From CAWVSB01 sp036960375 (lineage in GTDB: Bacteria > Pseudomonadota > Gammaproteobacteria > Pseudomonadales > CAWVSB01): 64,000 bases of DNA. The notes below the pieces were generated by a model. That model did no database searches. It was not told the DNA's origin and worked only from the letters and a program-made list of their open reading frames with translations. Below are positions 52,465 through 61,986 of this stretch, piece after piece. Numbering within the stretch: position 1 is the stretch's first letter; each line of letters opens with the position of its first letter. A program made the position numbers and the translations under genes. The stretch is taken from NCBI GenBank assembly GCA_036960375.1, contig JBALVY010000001.1, positions 1,002,272-1,066,271 on the forward strand. Direction: 5' to 3'.

Positions 52465-54105
52465 CTAATCGTTTTGTAAAAAATTGTTGGCTTTTGCTTT
52501 GGCTACCATCTCCGGCTCTGGCCACCAGATATCCAAGCTTAAATCCTCGGCCACTATTTTAGCCGCGTTATAACCCGCGCCGTGTAAAATCATACCGCCG
52601 GGATACACCGCCGCCCCGCCCATATACAAGCCATCAACCGGCGTACTGTAGTTGGAGCATTGGTCGTTGGGGCGCAGGTAGCCCATTTGCGTCATGCTAT
52701 AGGCGCCCTGTTTATAGGAGCCATGTTTCATATTAATTAGACGGCGCTCAATATCCTTTGGGGTACAGACAAATTCATACCCACAGGTCGCGTCTTTTAG
52801 GTTGGGGGCATATTCCGCCCAGGCAGCAAAACACTGCTTCATATAATCCTTGCGTACATCATCCCAGTCCTGGCCGTCCAGTTTATACGGTGCCCAGCAT
52901 TCAAATCGCAGGGTACTTAATTCACCGCAGACGTCATGGCCGACGGCGGCAAGGCTATCAAACTGGGAAGTGCAGGTGGCGTGCCCATGAATAGCTCCGA
53001 GGCGGCCATTAGCGACATCATCATGGGCCTGCAGCACATCTTCTTCCGACTCAATGCCGATCACATTCATCAAGGCGTGATTGGCATCAGGGTTAAATTT
53101 TGCAGATGTGTAATCCGGCGCTGGGCCAACCATTCCGTAGTGGCTGGTGCAAATAGAAATGTCCTCCCATTGCCACTGCTTGGTAGCGGCGAGCAAATCT
53201 ACAGGTAATTCTTTTTCGTCGATAAAATCGATAAACGTCTGCTCTGGGTTAACCGTGCTGACAATGGCTTTGGCGCGGTATTCGTCGCCATCTGTTGTTC
53301 TGACACCTACGGCGCGACCATTGTCCATTATGATTTTTTCGACGCCAGCTCTGTCTTTGACTTCGCCACCGGCTTTACGGAAAACGCTATGCATTGAAGA
53401 TGCCAGCGAGTGGGAACCACCGCGAACCAGAGCCGCATTCATCATTCGATATATCCACAAAGGCACTAGGTAGCCTACATTGGTGGCATCTGGCGTAATG
53501 CCCCACAGGGTGGCCAAATACAGCATTGCGCCTTTCACCCGAGAGTTTTCAAAACCGTAACTGTCGATAATTTCTGTTGGTGTCATTTCGGATATGGCAG
53601 CGACTTTTTTGCCAAGTTCCGTTTGTTGAAACAAAGATATTTGATCCAGTGCCGGTACGGCAGGCACATAGGTGGCAGGAATAAGTATCTCGTCGCACAT
53701 TTCTTTAAAGTCAGCGAACATTGTGCGGAAACGATCTGCGTCAGGCTCAGAAAACATTGCCACTGACTGTGCGGACTTTTCTGCATCGCGATACAACACC
53801 AAAGCTTTGCCGTCTTTATGGTGGAAGGCAATTTGGGTTTCGGGTGTAATGTACTGCAGGCTGTGATCATGAAGTTTAAGGTCGGTGTGACTAGGGGCCA
53901 CATCTGCCATCATCATGTAGGTAGCGTGAAGATTGAAGCGAAATGGCGATTGAAAGTCTTCGGTCACCAAACCGCCCCCGGTTTCGTGTTTTTTCTCCAG
54001 CACTAAAATTTTGCTGCCCGTATTGGCAAGGTAGGCGCCACATAACATGCCATTGTGGCCGCCGCCGATAATAATCACATCGTAATCAGTGTTGGTATTC
54101 ATCAT
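52465..54105 (-). CDS. Phytoene-desaturase-like FAD oxidoreductase
   Basis: A 546-residue FAD enzyme. The dinucleotide motif IIIGGGHNGMLCGAYLA (residues 11-27) and LVLEKKHETGGGLVTEDF begin the Rossmann part. GGSHSLASSMHSVFRKAGGEV is near residue 250. The C-terminal FAD segment is GLYMGGAAVYPGGMILHGAGYNAAKIVAED. The CrtI/FAD-amine oxidase superfamily performs dehydrogenations and isomerisations of hydrophobic substrates, including terpenoids. It is one of two adjacent homologous enzymes (the other at 54167) that may form a heterodimer or act in series. The start has two ATG codons at 54105. Confidence 0.9.
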   Translation of the reverse strand: MMNTNTDYDVIIIGGGHNGMLCGAYLANTGSKILVLEKKHETGGGLVTEDFQSPFRFNLHATYMMMADVAPSHTDLKLHDHSLQYITPETQIAFHHKDGKALVLYRDAEKSAQSVAMFSEPDADRFRTMFADFKEMCDEILIPATYVPAVPALDQISLFQQTELGKKVAAISEMTPTEIIDSYGFENSRVKGAMLYLATLWGITPDATNVGYLVPLWIYRMMNAALVRGGSHSLASSMHSVFRKAGGEVKDRAGVEKIIMDNGRAVGVRTTDGDEYRAKAIVSTVNPEQTFIDFIDEKELPVDLLAATKQWQWEDISICTSHYGMVGPAPDYTSAKFNPDANHALMNVIGIESEEDVLQAHDDVANGRLGAIHGHATCTSQFDSLAAVGHDVCGELSTLRFECWAPYKLDGQDWDDVRKDYMKQCFAAWAEYAPNLKDATCGYEFVCTPKDIERRLINMKHGSYKQGAYSMTQMGYLRPNDQCSNYSTPVDGLYMGGAAVYPGGMILHGAGYNAAKIVAEDLSLDIWWPEPEMVAKAKANNFLQND

Positions 54106-54166
54106 CCACTCTCTTTAATTAGCTAATGCACAGCCAGGTTTTTGTTGGGTTTCGCCTAAGGCCTAT

Positions 54167-55861
54167 TTATGTGCGCAGTCTTTCAGGTACTAGTCGCGGT
54201 ATATTTTCCAGAAACCATTGGCCGGGTTTACCTACCCACCAGTCCTGTTCGCGAATGCCCATGTCCTCTGCCACAATACAGGCCACATTGTAGCCAGTGC
54301 CAGAGACGGTTAAAGATGCTGGCCATACACTGTTACACATATAGAGATTATCGATGGGCATTCGATAAGGCATACGACCAAGATAATTCTGATCTCCGTG
54401 GAACACGCCGCCTTGCGCGCAACCATTCACTGCGGTCATATTTGAGCGTGCCAAATCTACCGGCGATGAAGCCACTCGATCAAGAATCAAGTCCTTAAAT
54501 CCGGGAGCCATCTCTTCCAATATCTCTTCGCGTCTGGCTACCAGGTCCCATTTTTCTTTTTCCCATCGCGCCACATTTGCCTTGCCGTCCTCATCTCGTA
54601 GACGATAAGGAAGTACTTCTTCGATGCGCAGTGTTAAAGGACCTTCAGGGGAGCGCTGAGTAGGGTCAATTAATCCGGGTAAAAATATTTCCCACCAGCC
54701 ACCATTCTCACCAAAAGCGCCCTCAAGATCATCACAGCGCATTGCCATATTCCAATCCTTCCAGCTTTGAACGCTGTCAAGTCCTTTGAATATCCAGTCG
54801 GCCTGATTGACATAACTATCGGTAGTGGCCGCTTTAAATTTGGGTGGTTCTTTAAGTACCCAAACGGTCACTGTGGACGGGCGGGTAACCATATCCCAGC
54901 GCCGCATTTTATTCTCCAGCACCGGATCAGCTTTACGCAGTATTTCGTGGTCAAGAATATTATAGGTGGCCTTGGCTCCGACGTTGGAAATGACCCCGTG
55001 TTTGGCGCGAATGACTTCGCCGGGGTGCATCACAGCATCGTCTGCCAGTCGTACACCAACCGCTTTGCCGTTTTCAATGACTATTTCATCGACTTTCGTG
55101 TTTTTCCACAGCGTACCGCCGTATTCGGAAAACACTCGCAGCAGCGCATGGACCACCATATGATTACTGCCTTTTAACTGCCCCAGTCCCATAAATAGCA
55201 CGCCGACTATACCGACAGGGCCTTCTCCGCGGGCATCGACATCGGTAAATACCCAGCTCACCTCACCGGCAACCAACAATAGTTGCTTTATTCGATGATC
55301 CTCGAACATGCGGTCGACAAACTCCCAACCATTCATCTCGGTAAAATCTTCTACCGCTATACCTGCGACGTAGGCGAGCTTTTCATAAATCAATTCTAAT
55401 CGCTCGGGGGTGGGAGGTCTGAAGAACAGCAATTCATTCACTTCGACAAAGACTTCCGCTGCGCGGGTATTCCACCCGATCATGGTCTCAGCATCTTTTT
55501 GTGAGTAACGTGCCAAGGCCTGCACTGTGCCCTCGGGGTCTGCCGGGCCAATAAACAGGCTTGTTTCATCGGGAAATATCATTCCGGTGCCGCGCTTGTT
55601 GAGGATGAGCTCTGCGCCGTATTTTTCCAGTTCCAGGTCGTCCCAATAGGGGTTGGTAGAGCCAATAAAACCCCCGGCACAGGGTACACAGGTGGCGCCA
55701 GTGAAGTATTCATGAACTTTCACATGGGTACCTGCCTCATGATTGGCGTCAATCATCAGTACCTTGGCGCCCGCTTTTTGCAGGTATGCAGCGGCCGGAA
55801 GCCCGCCTGACACTCCGGCGCCAATAATGATGATATCGTAGTCTGTGTGTTCTTCAGTCAT
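54167..55861 (-). CDS. Phytoene-desaturase-like FAD oxidoreductase, second enzyme
   Basis: A 564-residue FAD enzyme with DYDIIIIGAGVSGGLPAAAY (FAD-binding) near the N-terminus, VLMIDANHEAGTHVKVHEY following, LGQLKGSNHMVVHALLRVFSEYGG mid chain, and a C-terminal LYMCNSVWPASLTVSGTGYN plus VACIVAEDMGI. It is the same superfamily as the gene 61 nt downstream, but clearly divergent in the middle. Cytoplasmic dehydrogenation of a hydrophobic acid or terpenoid is likely. The EGTVQALARYSQKDAETMIG segment is characteristic of the carotenoid/retinol-saturase-like branch by eye. Confidence 0.9.
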   Translation of the reverse strand: MTEEHTDYDIIIIGAGVSGGLPAAAYLQKAGAKVLMIDANHEAGTHVKVHEYFTGATCVPCAGGFIGSTNPYWDDLELEKYGAELILNKRGTGMIFPDETSLFIGPADPEGTVQALARYSQKDAETMIGWNTRAAEVFVEVNELLFFRPPTPERLELIYEKLAYVAGIAVEDFTEMNGWEFVDRMFEDHRIKQLLLVAGEVSWVFTDVDARGEGPVGIVGVLFMGLGQLKGSNHMVVHALLRVFSEYGGTLWKNTKVDEIVIENGKAVGVRLADDAVMHPGEVIRAKHGVISNVGAKATYNILDHEILRKADPVLENKMRRWDMVTRPSTVTVWVLKEPPKFKAATTDSYVNQADWIFKGLDSVQSWKDWNMAMRCDDLEGAFGENGGWWEIFLPGLIDPTQRSPEGPLTLRIEEVLPYRLRDEDGKANVARWEKEKWDLVARREEILEEMAPGFKDLILDRVASSPVDLARSNMTAVNGCAQGGVFHGDQNYLGRMPYRMPIDNLYMCNSVWPASLTVSGTGYNVACIVAEDMGIREQDWWVGKPGQWFLENIPRLVPERLRT

Positions 55862-55907
55862 GCCTAAACATCTCCGTTATTGAACTATTACTAATCTATG
55901 AATCAAG

Positions 55908-57491
55908 CTAAGCCTGTTTAAGCATGTAGTCGTTATAGACTTCCCAAATTCCCGTCCAGCGTTGGGCGAACCCTATACACGCTACACAGGAGATTAGTTC
56001 GGCAATTTGCTTAGGCTTGAGTTTTTTAGTGAGATCGAAAACCAGGCGACCCGGAATCACATTCGGGTAGCTGATAGAACATTCGGCAAAGCGGATTGCC
56101 ATAACTCCGGCTTCATCCAAATCGATTAAGTCACTAATATCGTGGCTCTTGGCAAAGGCTTCTACCTGAGCGAGCTGTTGTAGAGTGAGAGCAGCATCCC
56201 CTGAGCTGGTAATGGCGAGCCGCCGCTCTTCTGCCGCTAAATTTGGATAGCCGCTGGCATAAGTGACCAGATAAGCTGCCAGATGTTTTGGGCAGGCAGG
56301 CAGTTCGCCGTCTTTGAAGGCAGAATGATATAGATGGCTGGCACCACCGATCATAAATTGGTCTGGCAGACTGCCGATCCAATTTGGAAGTAACTCATCT
56401 GGATAGGCATCGTACTCTTCACGCTTGTACGTGTTCATTTCCCATATTGTATCTCGCAAGCGCTTAAGCTTAGGTGCGAGATCAGCAGAAGGATCCACTT
56501 CTTTTATATTGTGGAGATTTTCCTTCTCCTGAGTGTCGTGAGCACCCCATTCCCATACTTCGCCCAGAGCAGAATTATCGATGGTGGTTTTGAATTCAGC
56601 CTCAATTTCCAGGCCCAGCATGTCGACCTGACGAGTAAGCATTCCCATCATTCCGCCCATGGCCGCGACACTGGCTGTATAGGCACCAAGCTCCTTAATT
56701 CCTACTGCCTTGCGCAGCCGATGGATGTCTTCTTCTACCACAAGGTGGTTGGTGGTCTTGGCCGCAAGGTTGATGTAGGCCAGTTGCTCTTCGGTGAACG
56801 GAAGATCGTCCAACTCGCCCGCCTCTCCGTCCAGATAGCGGATCAAATCTGCTAGATTAGCTGGGTCTTGCTGGCCATAGATCATCGCAAAGCCAGCGCC
56901 ATGGGCCGAGCAGTAGGCGCAGCCAGAAGTGTAGGCCGTTGCGAAACAGGCTAGACCCCACTGCTGGCCCAGCTTGGCAGAAACAACCGCCATAATGGCG
57001 CTAAAGGTAGTCATCCAGTTAGTGGCTAATTCAGGCTTAACCAGGAAGTATTTGTAGCCGTCGCCAAGGAAGCCAAAAACTTCGGAATACCAAGCTTCTA
57101 CGACATCATGCTCCGGCTGCTCCATCCAGTTTTCTGGAATGCTGGAATCCAGCGCCGCGCTCAAGGGCAGCACTCCCTTCGCCAGTTCGGTTTCGCTAGG
57201 AGGCTGGGTCAGGAATTGCGGTGCTTCGGCTTCGGCTAGCGCGGTTTCCCCTAAGGCCTTTATGGTGTCTTGCCCCAGCGCGTCAAGATCAGCCGCACCA
57301 CCTATATGGTTATTATTAAAGAATATTTGTGGCACGGTATATTGCTGGCTTACGTAGGACATTAGCATACGGCTAGGAATATCATCAGTGATATCAATTT
57401 CGTGGTAGGGAAGTGCAAGCTCACTGAGTAAGTTCTTTGCACTGACGCAGTGCGGACAATTGGTTTTTGAAAATACGACGATCTTTCCCAC
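55908..57491 (-). CDS. Glutaredoxin-AhpD/carboxymuconolactone decarboxylase-like fusion
   Basis: A 527-residue fusion. Residues 1-80 are a glutaredoxin with C12-P-H-C15 (TNCPHCVSAKNLL), then YTVPQIFFNNNHIGGAADLDAL. A linker leads to an AhpD/CMD-like helical domain (about 130-310) containing AYTSGCAYCSAHGAGFAMI, where the CxxC-x2-H resembles the AhpD peroxidase site. A second CMD-like domain (about 350-510) lacks that motif. Such a protein could pass electrons from glutathione to a peroxidase-type Cys pair in one chain. The GTG start has AGAGG upstream. It leads an operon with two FAD enzymes. The TetR-like operator lies 130 bp upstream. Confidence 0.85.
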   Translation of the reverse strand: MGKIVVFSKTNCPHCVSAKNLLSELALPYHEIDITDDIPSRMLMSYVSQQYTVPQIFFNNNHIGGAADLDALGQDTIKALGETALAEAEAPQFLTQPPSETELAKGVLPLSAALDSSIPENWMEQPEHDVVEAWYSEVFGFLGDGYKYFLVKPELATNWMTTFSAIMAVVSAKLGQQWGLACFATAYTSGCAYCSAHGAGFAMIYGQQDPANLADLIRYLDGEAGELDDLPFTEEQLAYINLAAKTTNHLVVEEDIHRLRKAVGIKELGAYTASVAAMGGMMGMLTRQVDMLGLEIEAEFKTTIDNSALGEVWEWGAHDTQEKENLHNIKEVDPSADLAPKLKRLRDTIWEMNTYKREEYDAYPDELLPNWIGSLPDQFMIGGASHLYHSAFKDGELPACPKHLAAYLVTYASGYPNLAAEERRLAITSSGDAALTLQQLAQVEAFAKSHDISDLIDLDEAGVMAIRFAECSISYPNVIPGRLVFDLTKKLKPKQIAELISCVACIGFAQRWTGIWEVYNDYMLKQA

Positions 57492-57880
57492 TTGTAGACC
57501 TCTTTATCTAAACGCTTTGGTTTGCCATGGGCAGCCGGAATGTTAGCTCTGGGCTCGCTCGGGCTTCCTGTTATGGCCGTTTACGCGACCTGTTGAGTTG
57601 AATAATAATATAGTTTTTCTCTATTGACAAGACTATCAGTGATATAATGATCAATAGAAAGAGAGGTTTAACTAGTCCTGCTAAATATGCGTCTGGGTGA
57701 GACTATTTTGGCGAGTACATTCGCCGTATATCTAAGCCCAAAAAGAGGAGCTGGGCTCTGGAGGAGATGGGGGGTCTATGACGTGGTGGAACTATCCATT
57801 GTTCCGCGTTTCTAATTTTGAGGCCCGCTCCGCATCCATTCCATGATGTACCTGACGGGTACCCGGCCCTTATGCCTGTA
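57492..57880. other. 389-bp region upstream of the fusion gene and past the TetR gene
   Basis: Holds the candidate TetR operator at 57623-57640 and a GATATAATGATCA stretch at 57641-57653 related to the TATAATG elements of the first half. The stretch 57660-57880 shows short open frames but nothing recognisable. Confidence 0.6.
57623..57640. promoter_or_regulatory. Candidate TetR operator, copy 1
   Basis: ATTGACAAGACTATCAGT matches the reverse complement of the palindrome before the TetR gene (58569) at 15 of 18 positions. It lies 132 bp upstream of the minus-strand fusion gene. A TTGACA/TATAAT pair is visible on the plus strand but with only 13 bp between, so that is not a good promoter. Confidence 0.5.
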
Positions 57881-58474
57881 TCAAAGAATCCAAGACATAA
57901 TATGTTCTGAAAACTCTGTTGTGCGGGCCTGTGGTCCGCCGTCAAATACCATCTTTGCCACTATCCCCGATGCGGCAGTGATGACTCGCGCGCGGTCGTG
58001 AATATCCTGGCCCGGATCGTTGTGTGAAGATCCTTCTTTTATCATTTCGGCGATACCATTAACAAATTGCGCTTCGAATTTCTGAAATTGGGCTTGTATT
58101 TCTGGTGCAAAGTGCATACTCCACATCAGCCAGACTTTTACATAGTTGGGCTGTCGTATGGCGTAATCAGAATAAAGTGGAACCGTAGCGGGTAGACGCT
58201 TTTTTGAGTCGGACACTGCCAGCGCTGGGGCGATGACGTTTTCAAGCATTTGTTCTCCCACCTCGTTCAGAATTGATGTCACCAGGCTTTCCCGGTTGGG
58301 GAAGTAGGTGAAGATAGTGGGTACCGAAACCTTGCAGGCGCGGGCTAGGTCTGCGTGCTTGGTGGCTCCGATGCCCTTGGCTGCAGCACACGCCACGCCA
58401 GCCTCTAGAAGTAGTTGTTTGCGCTGTTCCGGTTGCATCTGGGGTGCGCGAACTCGTTTGGCGGCTATGGCCAT
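57881..58474 (-). CDS. TetR family regulator
   Basis: A 197-residue TetR repressor. The HTH (about residues 25-62) is GIGATKHADLARACKVSVPTIFTYFPNRESLVTSIL, written here in parts: GIGATKHADLARACKVS and VPTIFTYFPNRESLV. The helical C-terminus with VKVWLMWSMHFAPEIQAQFQ is the ligand and dimer domain. An imperfect palindrome of TetR type lies 94 bp upstream, and similar sites lie before the fusion gene and the TonB receptor. It is the likely local repressor for regions 8-9. The gene is divergent from a GntR regulator. Confidence 0.9.
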   Translation of the reverse strand: MAIAAKRVRAPQMQPEQRKQLLLEAGVACAAAKGIGATKHADLARACKVSVPTIFTYFPNRESLVTSILNEVGEQMLENVIAPALAVSDSKKRLPATVPLYSDYAIRQPNYVKVWLMWSMHFAPEIQAQFQKFEAQFVNGIAEMIKEGSSHNDPGQDIHDRARVITAASGIVAKMVFDGGPQARTTEFSEHIMSWIL

Positions 58475-58568
58475 GTTTTAACTCCTAAAGTATGTTTGCT
58501 TCCAGGCTGTTTGCGACAATCGCGTCACGGCAAGATGGCTGGTGTTCTTGGTGTCTCAGAAGTATACC

Positions 58569-58586
58569 ATTGATAGTTCTGTCAAT
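58569..58586. promoter_or_regulatory. Candidate TetR operator, copy 2 (between TetR and GntR genes)
   Basis: ATTGATAGTTCTGTCAAT is a palindrome except at two symmetrical pairs (consensus ATTGAYAGWWCTRTCAAT). It sits in the 258-bp divergent region of the TetR and GntR genes, ideal for autoregulation and joint control. Confidence 0.6.
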
Positions 58587-58732
58587 AAAGGAATAGAGGT
58601 ATATAGTATGAGGGAGCTGCTTGGGTAATATTGTTGCTATCAGGAAGAATATTCCGCTTGAGCTTAGATGGTTACTCGATGATGGGTAGGTTAAAATCTT
58701 ATAGGATTTATAATAAACGGGATTCCGGTTTT

Positions 58733-59461
58733 ATGAACAACACCAGTGACACCTCTTTCTCTGATGTCTTTTCGAGTCTGTATACCGGGAGGGACTCTTC
58801 CGATCGCGTATTGAAGACGATCATCGAAGGGTTGCTAGACAAGCGTTACAAACCTGGGCAGCGGGTAGTGGCTGCCCAGCTCGCAGAGGAATTGGGTGTC
58901 AGTATTGTGCCGGTGCGCGAAGCCATTCATCTCCTCGTAGGGGAGGGAGTGATCGAGCTCACCGCCGGTAAGGGCGCTCGCATTCGCAGCATGGATTTGG
59001 ATGAGGTGGTCAATTTGTGGCGCATTGTAAGCTGCCTCGCGAAGTTGGGCGCGGGATTCGCTGCCCGCAACATTAACCACCGCGAAGATAGTGTTATCCG
59101 GATTAACACGGCTATGAAGCTAATTACGGACAGTGCTGGGAGGTTGAGCGGCTTTGATTTTCTGATGGTGCTAATGCGTTATCACATAGTGGTAAATGAG
59201 GTGGCCGAAATACCGAAACTGGACGAAGCGATTCGTCGCATGGGGTTCTTCTTCTGGGCGATTTTTTTCGCCGAATACATTCCCGTGCGCGAGTACGGTG
59301 AAATGTATATTCGTAATCATCAGCGGGTTACCGATGCCATTGTCAATGGCGATGAGAGCGCAACGGAGGCGGCCTATCAGTATCATATTGACTGGACATC
59401 TGCGCTACTGCTGGGTGCCCGCCCCGACCCAGGTCAACCCTGGGTACGTGGTTCTTCTTGA
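58733..59461 (+). CDS. GntR family regulator, FCD type
   Basis: A 242-residue regulator. The N-terminal winged helix (about residues 20-90) has DRVLKTIIEGLLDKRYKPGQRVVAAQLAEELGVSIVPVREAIHLL-type sequence (in parts: GQRVVAAQLAEELGVSIVPV; REAIHLLVGEGVIELTAGKG). The all-helical FCD-like domain follows. The ATG at 58733 is taken because it starts a plausible leader of 16 residues. The open frame reaches back to 58631, but that part resembles non-coding upstream DNA. The divergent TetR gene shares its promoter. An acid sensor for the degradation pathway is likely. Confidence 0.88.
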   Translation: MNNTSDTSFSDVFSSLYTGRDSSDRVLKTIIEGLLDKRYKPGQRVVAAQLAEELGVSIVPVREAIHLLVGEGVIELTAGKGARIRSMDLDEVVNLWRIVSCLAKLGAGFAARNINHREDSVIRINTAMKLITDSAGRLSGFDFLMVLMRYHIVVNEVAEIPKLDEAIRRMGFFFWAIFFAEYIPVREYGEMYIRNHQRVTDAIVNGDESATEAAYQYHIDWTSALLLGARPDPGQPWVRGSS

Positions 59462-59504
59462 AAAACGGACATCAGCAATAGCTTAGAGTTAACTCCAGCA
59501 GGGT

Positions 59505-61931
59505 CTAAAAGCGGAAGGTAAAGTCTACGCCGTAGGTGCGTGGTGCGCCCATGGCGAAAGAATTATAGCCCAGCGTTTGCAAGGCGATTCCGTAGACGTC
59601 GTATTCTTCATTCGCCAGGTTTGCCACCCACAACGACACTGCATAGGTGTCGGTGTTGTCGGCAAAGACGGCACGAGCATTCCAGAGCCAATAGGCGTCC
59701 TGCTTAATATCGCGATAGTCACCAAAGCCTGGCACTACCTCACCGTTATAGGCGCTGAACCACTGGCTAGAAAGGTAGTTGCCGTCGACGTGTAGTCGGG
59801 CGACCCAATTATTGCTGATGTCGAATTCGTAATCGACGGCTAGATTGAAATTGGTGTCTGGTGTTGAAACCGGCTCATTACCTGCGAGATCATCTGCCCC
59901 GGTAAGAAACAACTCGTTGTATTCCGCATCGATCAAGCCAAGACCGGCTTGGAGCGTTAGACCTTCGGTGGGGATGGCTAATAATTCAAACTCCAGGCCA
60001 TAAATGTCAACACCACCGGCATTTTCCAGGATAGCGGAGATGCCGATCTGGTTCACAAATTGTTGATCCTGGTAATCATAGTAGAACGCCGCTGCGTTCA
60101 ATCGCATCATACCGTCGAAGAACTCACTCTTAAGACCCAGCTCCCAGGCGTCAACAAATTCCGGATTGACATAGGCGTCACTGCCTTCGTCGGCATAGAC
60201 CAGGCCGTTGTTAAAAGCGCCGGAGCGGTAGCCATGGGAGAAGCGGATATAGCCCATAGTGTCATCGTTAAAACCGTAGTTTAGGGCAATAGTACCGGTA
60301 ACTTCCCCTTCTGATTCAGATCTTACTTCTGCTGATTCAGCTGTATAGGCGGCATGCGTCCATACTGGGAGGAGTGGAGTGCCACCGGGGCCAATCGTGC
60401 CGGGTGGTATAAAGGGTGCAGGAATACCCAGAGCATTTCCTTCGTTGCCGCCAATCCAGGTACCCTCGGTGCGGGTGTCTGTGACCCCTATTCCTGGCAC
60501 TGCTAATGGGCCGCCGTTAAGGCGAGAGTAGTTCATGAAGTCGCGAGTGACTTCGTCATCGGTGTAGCGCAGACCAATATTCAGGCTCAGGCGCTCAGTC
60601 ATGTCCCAGTTGATATCGGCGTACGCCGCCCAGGATTTCTTCTCCACATCGAACGGGCGGTGGATCTCGCCATAGGTGCTGCCGTCAGCGCCTGTCAGCA
60701 GGAGAACTGGAAGCTGGTTGAGCCCGAGGGGATTAATGGATGCGGGTTGACCCGGAGCGTAGATGTTGGTGGCATCCACCGGTGCGCCAGCGAATTCGTT
60801 ATGTAGCATTATGGTATCGACGTCTTCACTACCGTAGTAAAGGCCGGCGATAAAATTGAACGGGCCGTCAAAGTTCGATACCAGCCGCAGATCCTGAGAA
60901 AAGGCGTCGCTGGCACCGTGCCAATCGACGTGAAATTGGGAGTCCGAGACACCGTCGATATCCTGACCATTGAAGAATGAGCCGTCGTACCAGGAGGTAA
61001 CGGAAATTACGCTGTAATCTCCAAGTTCCCAGTCCAGTTTCAGGTTGGCCATTGTCATTTCGTTGGTGGTATCGCCGGCATAATCGGGAGAACCTTCAAG
61101 ATATTTGGGATTAAGAGCCGCGGGGTTACTGGTTAGGTTCATACCATTGGGCTGGGTACCCTCAATTCGGGATACCGCACTTTTGGCATCGCTGTCGCCA
61201 TAGCTGATTTTTAGAACCGCATTAAATGCATCAGTGGCCTGCCAGTTCAACGTGCCACGCAGGGCGTAGTAGTTGGTCTGGGCCATATCTTCGCCACCCG
61301 GAGTGTTGTTTTGGTAGTAACCGTCATTTTTCTTGTAGTTGGCTGCCAGCCGGCCAGAGAGTTTTCCATCGACAAGTGACCCTTCTACTGCGCCGTTGCT
61401 CTCTATCAGGCCATAATTTCCGGCACCAATTTTGAAATAACCACTGGTTTCAGCATCAACGTCCGGGGTGCGGGTAATTAAGTTGATGGCGCCGCCGGTG
61501 GTGTTCTTGCCGTACAGCGTGCCCTGGGGGCCCCGCAATACTTCGATGCGTTCCATATCGTACATGCTTAAACCGTGCAACCAAGGTGAGCCGATATAGG
61601 CTTCGTCAACATAGATGCCGACCGGGCTGGACTGAGATGGCGTGTAATCTATCATTGATATGCCGCGAATGGAGAATTGCGGTTGTACATCGCCGAATGG
61701 GGCGCTCATTTGCATATTGGGAACTTGAGCTGCAATTGCGCTTGGGTCATCCCAGCCTAGAGTTTCAATATCATTGCCGCCGAATGCAGATACTGCGACA
61801 GGCACATCTTGCATGCTCTGGGCACGCTTCTGTGCCGTAACGACAACTTCTTCAAGTTGTGCGTTGGCGCCTTGGCTGGATAGCGCGATAATAGCGGCCA
61901 CGATGGAAGTTTTTGTGAATAGATGTTGCAT
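59505..61931 (-). CDS. TonB-dependent outer-membrane receptor
   Basis: An 808-residue receptor. Signal peptide MQHLFTKTSIVAAIIALSSQGANA is followed by the TonB-box region LEEVVVTAQKRAQSMQDVP. The plug has ISMIDYTPSQSSPVGIYVDE and YDMERIEVLRGPQGTLYGKN then TTGGAINLITR. The barrel ends with YGVDFTFRF, and Phe is the terminal residue. GAGGGG precedes the ATG. It is a different subclass from the receptor at 9633 (shorter and without the long loop). A candidate TetR operator lies 55 bp upstream. It probably imports the hydrophobic substrate used by the 46-57 kb enzymes. Confidence 0.95.
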   Translation of the reverse strand: MQHLFTKTSIVAAIIALSSQGANAQLEEVVVTAQKRAQSMQDVPVAVSAFGGNDIETLGWDDPSAIAAQVPNMQMSAPFGDVQPQFSIRGISMIDYTPSQSSPVGIYVDEAYIGSPWLHGLSMYDMERIEVLRGPQGTLYGKNTTGGAINLITRTPDVDAETSGYFKIGAGNYGLIESNGAVEGSLVDGKLSGRLAANYKKNDGYYQNNTPGGEDMAQTNYYALRGTLNWQATDAFNAVLKISYGDSDAKSAVSRIEGTQPNGMNLTSNPAALNPKYLEGSPDYAGDTTNEMTMANLKLDWELGDYSVISVTSWYDGSFFNGQDIDGVSDSQFHVDWHGASDAFSQDLRLVSNFDGPFNFIAGLYYGSEDVDTIMLHNEFAGAPVDATNIYAPGQPASINPLGLNQLPVLLLTGADGSTYGEIHRPFDVEKKSWAAYADINWDMTERLSLNIGLRYTDDEVTRDFMNYSRLNGGPLAVPGIGVTDTRTEGTWIGGNEGNALGIPAPFIPPGTIGPGGTPLLPVWTHAAYTAESAEVRSESEGEVTGTIALNYGFNDDTMGYIRFSHGYRSGAFNNGLVYADEGSDAYVNPEFVDAWELGLKSEFFDGMMRLNAAAFYYDYQDQQFVNQIGISAILENAGGVDIYGLEFELLAIPTEGLTLQAGLGLIDAEYNELFLTGADDLAGNEPVSTPDTNFNLAVDYEFDISNNWVARLHVDGNYLSSQWFSAYNGEVVPGFGDYRDIKQDAYWLWNARAVFADNTDTYAVSLWVANLANEEYDVYGIALQTLGYNSFAMGAPRTYGVDFTFRF

Positions 61932-61986
61932 TGTCTGCCCCTCTTAAAAAAGTTAGGATTATTAAGATGATCATAATATAAGTGTC

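Noticed and set aside
57624..57648. TTGACA and TATAAT on the plus strand as a sigma-70 promoter
   Set aside because: The spacer is only 13 bp, and no plus-strand gene follows nearby; the TTGACA part is better explained as half of a TetR operator.
57703..57945. Minus-strand open frame of 80 codons next to the TetR gene
   Set aside because: It overlaps the TetR coding end in another frame and has no protein-like composition.
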